Positions 60,059 to 64,000 of a stretch of 64,000 bases of DNA are shown here, in pieces. The stretch's first letter is position 1; every line of letters begins with the position of its first letter. The translations under genes and the position numbers were made by a program. This DNA comes from Ceratodon purpureus (Eukaryota > Streptophyta > Bryopsida > Pseudoditrichales > Ditrichaceae): NCBI GenBank assembly GCA_014871385.1, contig CM026431.1:6231065-6295064 (forward strand), given 5' to 3'. The notes under the pieces were generated by a model. The model was given only the letters and a program-made list of their open reading frames with translations, was not told the origin of the DNA and did not search any database.

Positions 60059-63000
60059 ATGGACGCAGAAATGGATACACCAGCGATGGAGGAGGAGATG
60101 CGGTGGCCGCTTCGTGAGAAGCGGCGTCGGGATGCACGGGACCGCAAGCTGGCAGCCCGTGAGGAGGCAATTGCAGATCAGCGAGGCTCGAGGAAGCGGA
60201 AGTGCCCATGCAATATTTGCATGGGCGAGAATTTTTCTATGCGACTTCGAGCAGTCGTTAGAGACCACTTGCGGCTCTACGGGAGGCACCCGTATCAGCG
60301 GGGGAGTACTGAGGTAAGCGGTCTCATCATACTCTGAATTGTTTATGTTTGACATCTACGCAGGTTTACTCTTTCTATTCGGCCATTGAGAGGTATACTC
60401 TGCTGAAATCTCACGAAGTCCATGTCGAATTTGCATGTTAGGGTTTCGAGAGAGATGAATCGGACATGGAGTGGGACGCCGACATCGTCAAGGAGTTTGG
60501 TGTCAGGGGCAGAGTATATCATGAGGGCGATGGAAGAGTCATTGACGAAGGATTGGACATGGACGGCCTCGTCCAGCACACATTTCACATATATGACGGT
60601 TTAGTGGGAAATGCTTTTGATCAAAGGGGCGGCATCGAAGTGCAAGGTGACAGAGACGAAGATTTTCGGGGAGGTGAAGAAAGAGAGCAAGATCGACCCG
60701 CCACGCATGCAGCAGAGATTGACAGGGAAATTCCAGTGGAGCCTAATGCTGAAAATGCTGAGGACGAGCAGATGGGAGATGACGATTTACCGGCCATGGA
60801 GTCTCTGAGTCCCACACAGCAGGAACTCCTCCAAGAGAGCGCCAAGACTCCATTGTACGCCGGATCAAGTTTAACGCAGTTGGGAGGTACTCTCCTGCTC
60901 CTCAACAGCCTGCGAACACATGGAGCATCCAATGGACTTGTAAATGAAATATTTGCAATCCTGTCGAAGAGCATGTTACCGAAAGTGAACTCCCTTCCTC
61001 AAAACGAGTACCAGGCTTCGAAGATTCTGAAGCAATTGGGGTTAGCCTACGACACTATACATTGCTGTCCAAGCCCTGCTACGTGTGTGCTGTTCAGGGG
61101 AGATGATTATAAGGACCTGAGGAGCAGCCCAAAGTGTGGAGCGGCCAGATATAAGCAAGTTGGGAAGTCCCAAGTCCCAATCAAGGTACTAAGACACTTC
61201 CCTCTTATCCCTAGGTTGCAGAGGATGTACAGCACGCCTCTCCAAGCAAGCTTCATGACTTGGCATTCGCGGCATGTAAGTGAGGACGGAGTGATGAGGG
61301 GAGCAGTTGATTCTCATCAGTGGAGGTTTATTAACTGGAAATATCAAGATGAATTTGCTTTTGAACCTAAGAATCTGAGATTGGGATTAGCAACCGACGG
61401 TGTCAATCCATTCTCGATTAAGCGTAGCACATGGAGCACGTGGCCCGTTGTAATCCTAAATTACAACCTACCGCCATGGATGACGACCAAGAAGCATTTC
61501 ATTATGCTAAGCCTAATTATCCCGGGAAAGAAGTCTGTGACAGGGGATAATTTTGATGTTTACCTACAACCCCTATTGGAGGAGTTGCAGATTTTGTGGA
61601 GTGTGGGCGTTCCGACGGATGATGCTTCGAGGTACCAGGGGAGTTCAAGGTTTAATCTGAAAGCAATCCTAATGTGGACCATACATGATTTTCCTGCATA
61701 TGGCGTGGTTGCGGGTTGCGTTACTAAAGGTTACAGGGGCTGTCCGATTTGTGGTCCCAGTACGGTGTCTAGACGATCTCGTTCGTTGAGGAAGAACGTG
61801 TATGATGCGCAACACCGTCGATATCTTCCAGAAGATCACCCTTGGAGAGCGTCGAGGTCTGAGTTCGACGGAGTAGCAGAGCACAGGGGTCCGCCAGCTA
61901 CGATTACTGCTGAGGAAATACTACGCTGGGGAAGACTGCGACAGAGTTGGGTGCATCTCGGAGCGTCGCCTGCTAATTCGGACCCTGCTCGCGAGTCCGG
62001 GATTAAACGTATATCATCTCTCTTTAACTTACCGTACTGGAAGGTATGTATTTGCGTCATTATTTTTTTTCCGGATTATTGACAGTACCATGCTCCGTCC
62101 TGGTGAATTGTTCAAGAACTGAACCTCTTTGAACTCTCAGAGTGTACCGTCATTAGAATCTATATGCATCTTCTCCCGAGCGTTCATGTGTCTTAAAAAT
62201 TCGGGTGATACTGTGAACTGTTCCTCGGGTCGTCTCGGACTTGTATGAAGGTGTTACCGAGTAACGCAATTTATCCCCTGATTGAGAATACCTGGCTTCG
62301 AAGAGTCCTGTGGCAAGTGGATCAGGTTTGAGAGGTCCTTGTTTAAGTAGTACTTATGATTGGTGCAAGAGTCTCATTTCATGTCACGCTTGGTCGTCGG
62401 TACATTTGAAACTCAATCACGAATTCACAGCTGAACAGAATTGACTACGTAATATATGTTCGTTAATTTCTGAGTTCTAACATTTCTCCATTTCCATGAT
62501 TATCCCCATTGTCCCCGATTCAGTCATTTTTGGAAGCTACAGTCCTCCACATGGCCGGATGGACGCATTCCCTGTGTGACGACTGTCCTCTCTAAGCTAT
62601 ACTCTCTGCTCTGTTTTATTGGAGACCAAGTACTGAACGTACTTACGCTCCGATGTTCACTATTACGATTCCAATGGTAGATGTAGTGGGTAGTTTGCAA
62701 AGGTTTGACGCATTCCAGCCCTGGATTGAAAAAACACACTTCTGATGCTTTGGTGTGTTGTTTAGAGAACTGGGTTATTATTTTAAATTGTCTTTATGCT
62801 GGACTGGGGACATGAGTTTAGATGGTATTTCCGCCCTCTTAAGCATGCACAGTCAGTTAGGAGAACGTGACAGGTTACCTCATTTGTATGCTACTCGTTC
62901 ACAATTAAAACGCTTGTTCCAGGGAGACATGTGCGGACCTTGACAGCTAATACTATTCGATTTCTAAAAACTCAAGTTTGCTTTGCTTTTGCAGGAACTG

Positions 63001-63887
63001 CCCATACGAAATACCTTGGACGTAATGCACGTAGAGCGAAATGTTTCCGATAATCTCCTGCGACACCTCTTCGGTGACAGCGATACTCTCGAGACAAGAC
63101 GAGATATGGAGCAAGCAGGGAGAATGCACCACCTGCACTTACGGCTGGGACCCTCAGGGAATTATATCAAACCGAAAGCACCGTACACATTTTCTGAGTC
63201 TGAGAAATCTGATTTCTTAGACCGGGTTTCAAGCACGAGGGTCCCCTCTGGATTCAGTTCGACCTTGACTAAGCACATTGGAGAGAAGAGGCTAATGGGC
63301 CTGAAAAGTCACGACCACCACATTCTAATTCAACAGATTCTGCCAGCATCAGTTCGCAATAGTCTTACACGTGGTGTGAGGGAGACGATCATCAGACTCG
63401 GTAATCTATTCCAGAGAATATGTGCTAAGGTAATCCGTTTATCAGAGATACAACCCCTCAGGACATGTGCGGCTGAAGTGCTTTGCCTTCTTGAGGTACA
63501 TTTCCCACCCGGATTTTTCAATATCATGACTCACCTTGTGATTCACTTAGTTAACGAATTGGAGATCTGTGGTCCGGTACACGCACGTTGGTGCTATTCT
63601 GTGGAGCGGTACTTGGGAGTTCTTACCAAATACGTGCGAGACAAATCAAAACCAGAGGCGGGAATTGCAACAGGGTACATGATCGACGAAAGTCTCTGGT
63701 TCTGCACCGAATATTTCGAGCTCTACGAGCACACAAAGAGCAGAGTGTGGGACGCTGAAGAGGAATTAAAGGATTCTGGAGAGTGTTTACTTGGAAAACC
63801 ACGCCCTAAAATTCTGACTGACCGTGAACTTGAGAAGATACACGAATACGTTGTCATGCACTCAGTCCATACTGAAGAGCTGCTCGG
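60059..63887 (+). CDS. CACTA TNP2/TNPD-type transposase, partial (3' end outside window)
   Basis: Three exons are visible: 60059-60313, 60442-62043 and 62995-63887, joined in frame, with the last ending at a GG|GTGAGT donor, so more exons lie to the right. The N-terminus is basic, with KRKCPCNIC and a VRDHLRLYGRHPYQRG block typical of tnp2 proteins. An acidic linker follows, then the Transposase_21 core: RLQRMYSTPLQASFMTWH, LGLATDGVNPFS (probable first catalytic Asp), NLPPWMTTKKHFIMLSLIIP, MWTIHDFPAYGVVAG and GCPICGPST. Splicing joins SLFNLPYWK to ELPIRNTLDVMHVERNVSDN, which is contiguous in the family and holds the second acidic motif. The third exon continues with the DUF4218-type region (FPPGFFNIMTHLVIHLVNEL, YSVERYLGVLTKYVRDKSKPEAGIA). 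No stop or frameshift interrupts the visible part, so it may be functional. The 951-bp second intron contains a small unrelated frame. Confidence 0.88.
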
Positions 63888-64000
63888 GTGAGTTCAATTG
63901 CTCTTCAACTTTGAAGTTACATTGAGCAGTATGAATAATAGTATCTTAGTAGCCCAAGCCAAATATCATGTCCACTCTAAATTTTAACTCTGTTTGTGTC

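Larger units (their letters stand above)
53730..64000 (+). mobile_element. CACTA (En/Spm) DNA transposon, left end present, continues beyond the window
   Basis: The left terminus CACTAGTGAAATGGGTG starts at 53730 and is followed by subterminal copies of AACTACAC and GGTGTAGTTG motifs in both orientations, then by a second motif cluster at 54019-54343. Inside are a minus-strand accessory gene, an extra plus-strand ORF and a TNP2-type transposase gene still open at the right edge. The right terminus and the 3-bp target duplication lie outside the window, so full length and integrity are unknown. At least 10.3 kb are present. Confidence 0.8.

Noticed and set aside
62755-62943. 62-codon frame inside the second intron of the CACTA transposase
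   Set aside because: The family protein is contiguous from SLFNLPYWK to ELPIRNTLDVMH across this intron, and the small frame matches nothing known.
1-64000. CRISPR arrays, bacterial operons, rRNA genes
   Set aside because: No regularly spaced direct repeats, ribosomal RNA signature or bacterial gene organisation was seen; the window is eukaryotic nuclear DNA.

Overview
This is nuclear DNA from a land plant. Genes are split by short GT-AG introns. The set includes a BES1/BZR1 factor, a plant PSPG-box glycosyltransferase and a malectin-like/LRR receptor kinase, and the transposons are plant types (L1-like LINE, CACTA, Stowaway). The style of the glycosyltransferase and the presence of a Merlin-type transposon make a non-seed plant (bryophyte or other early-diverging lineage) my preferred guess. 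That is inference, and the species is not identified.

Left part (1-26.7 kb). After a MITE-like inverted repeat (1.0-1.5 kb) comes a minus-strand ARGLU1-type splicing cofactor gene (2.5-5.1 kb, probable 5' leader to about 6.9 kb). An AT-rich gene-poor block follows, holding a Merlin DNA transposon (10.5-12.1 kb) with 369-bp terminal inverted repeats and one premature stop. Next are a 14-exon minus-strand DUF4097/FAM185A-like gene (14.9-19.4 kb), a divergently transcribed two-exon WD40-like gene (20.7-22.1 kb) and a four-exon UDP-glycosyltransferase (23.0-25.1 kb).

Middle (26.7-42.2 kb). A 12-exon receptor-like kinase gene has its signal peptide on a separate upstream exon; the kinase carries HRDxN and NFG in place of HRDxK and DFG, so it is probably a pseudokinase. 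Then come an eight-exon aromatic amino acid permease with a plastid-like leader (32.2-36.0 kb) and, on the minus strand, a two-exon BZR1/BES1 transcription factor (37.2-38.7 kb) with a long upstream leader/promoter region.

Right part (42.2-64 kb) is almost entirely mobile DNA: a 283-bp MITE candidate; a full-length but decayed L1-type LINE on the minus strand with a perfect 14-bp target-site duplication; an AT-rich block with a 176-bp Stowaway-type MITE; and a large CACTA (En/Spm) element whose left end is at 53730 and which runs off the right edge. The CACTA element has a subterminal repeat cluster, a minus-strand accessory gene, a chimeric-looking ORF built partly from transposase-like motifs, and a spliced TNP2/TNPD transposase gene.

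Gene models were made by hand from frame continuity and splice consensus. Every exon chain given for the seven host genes is frame-consistent from start to stop. UTR ends and transcription starts are not determined.
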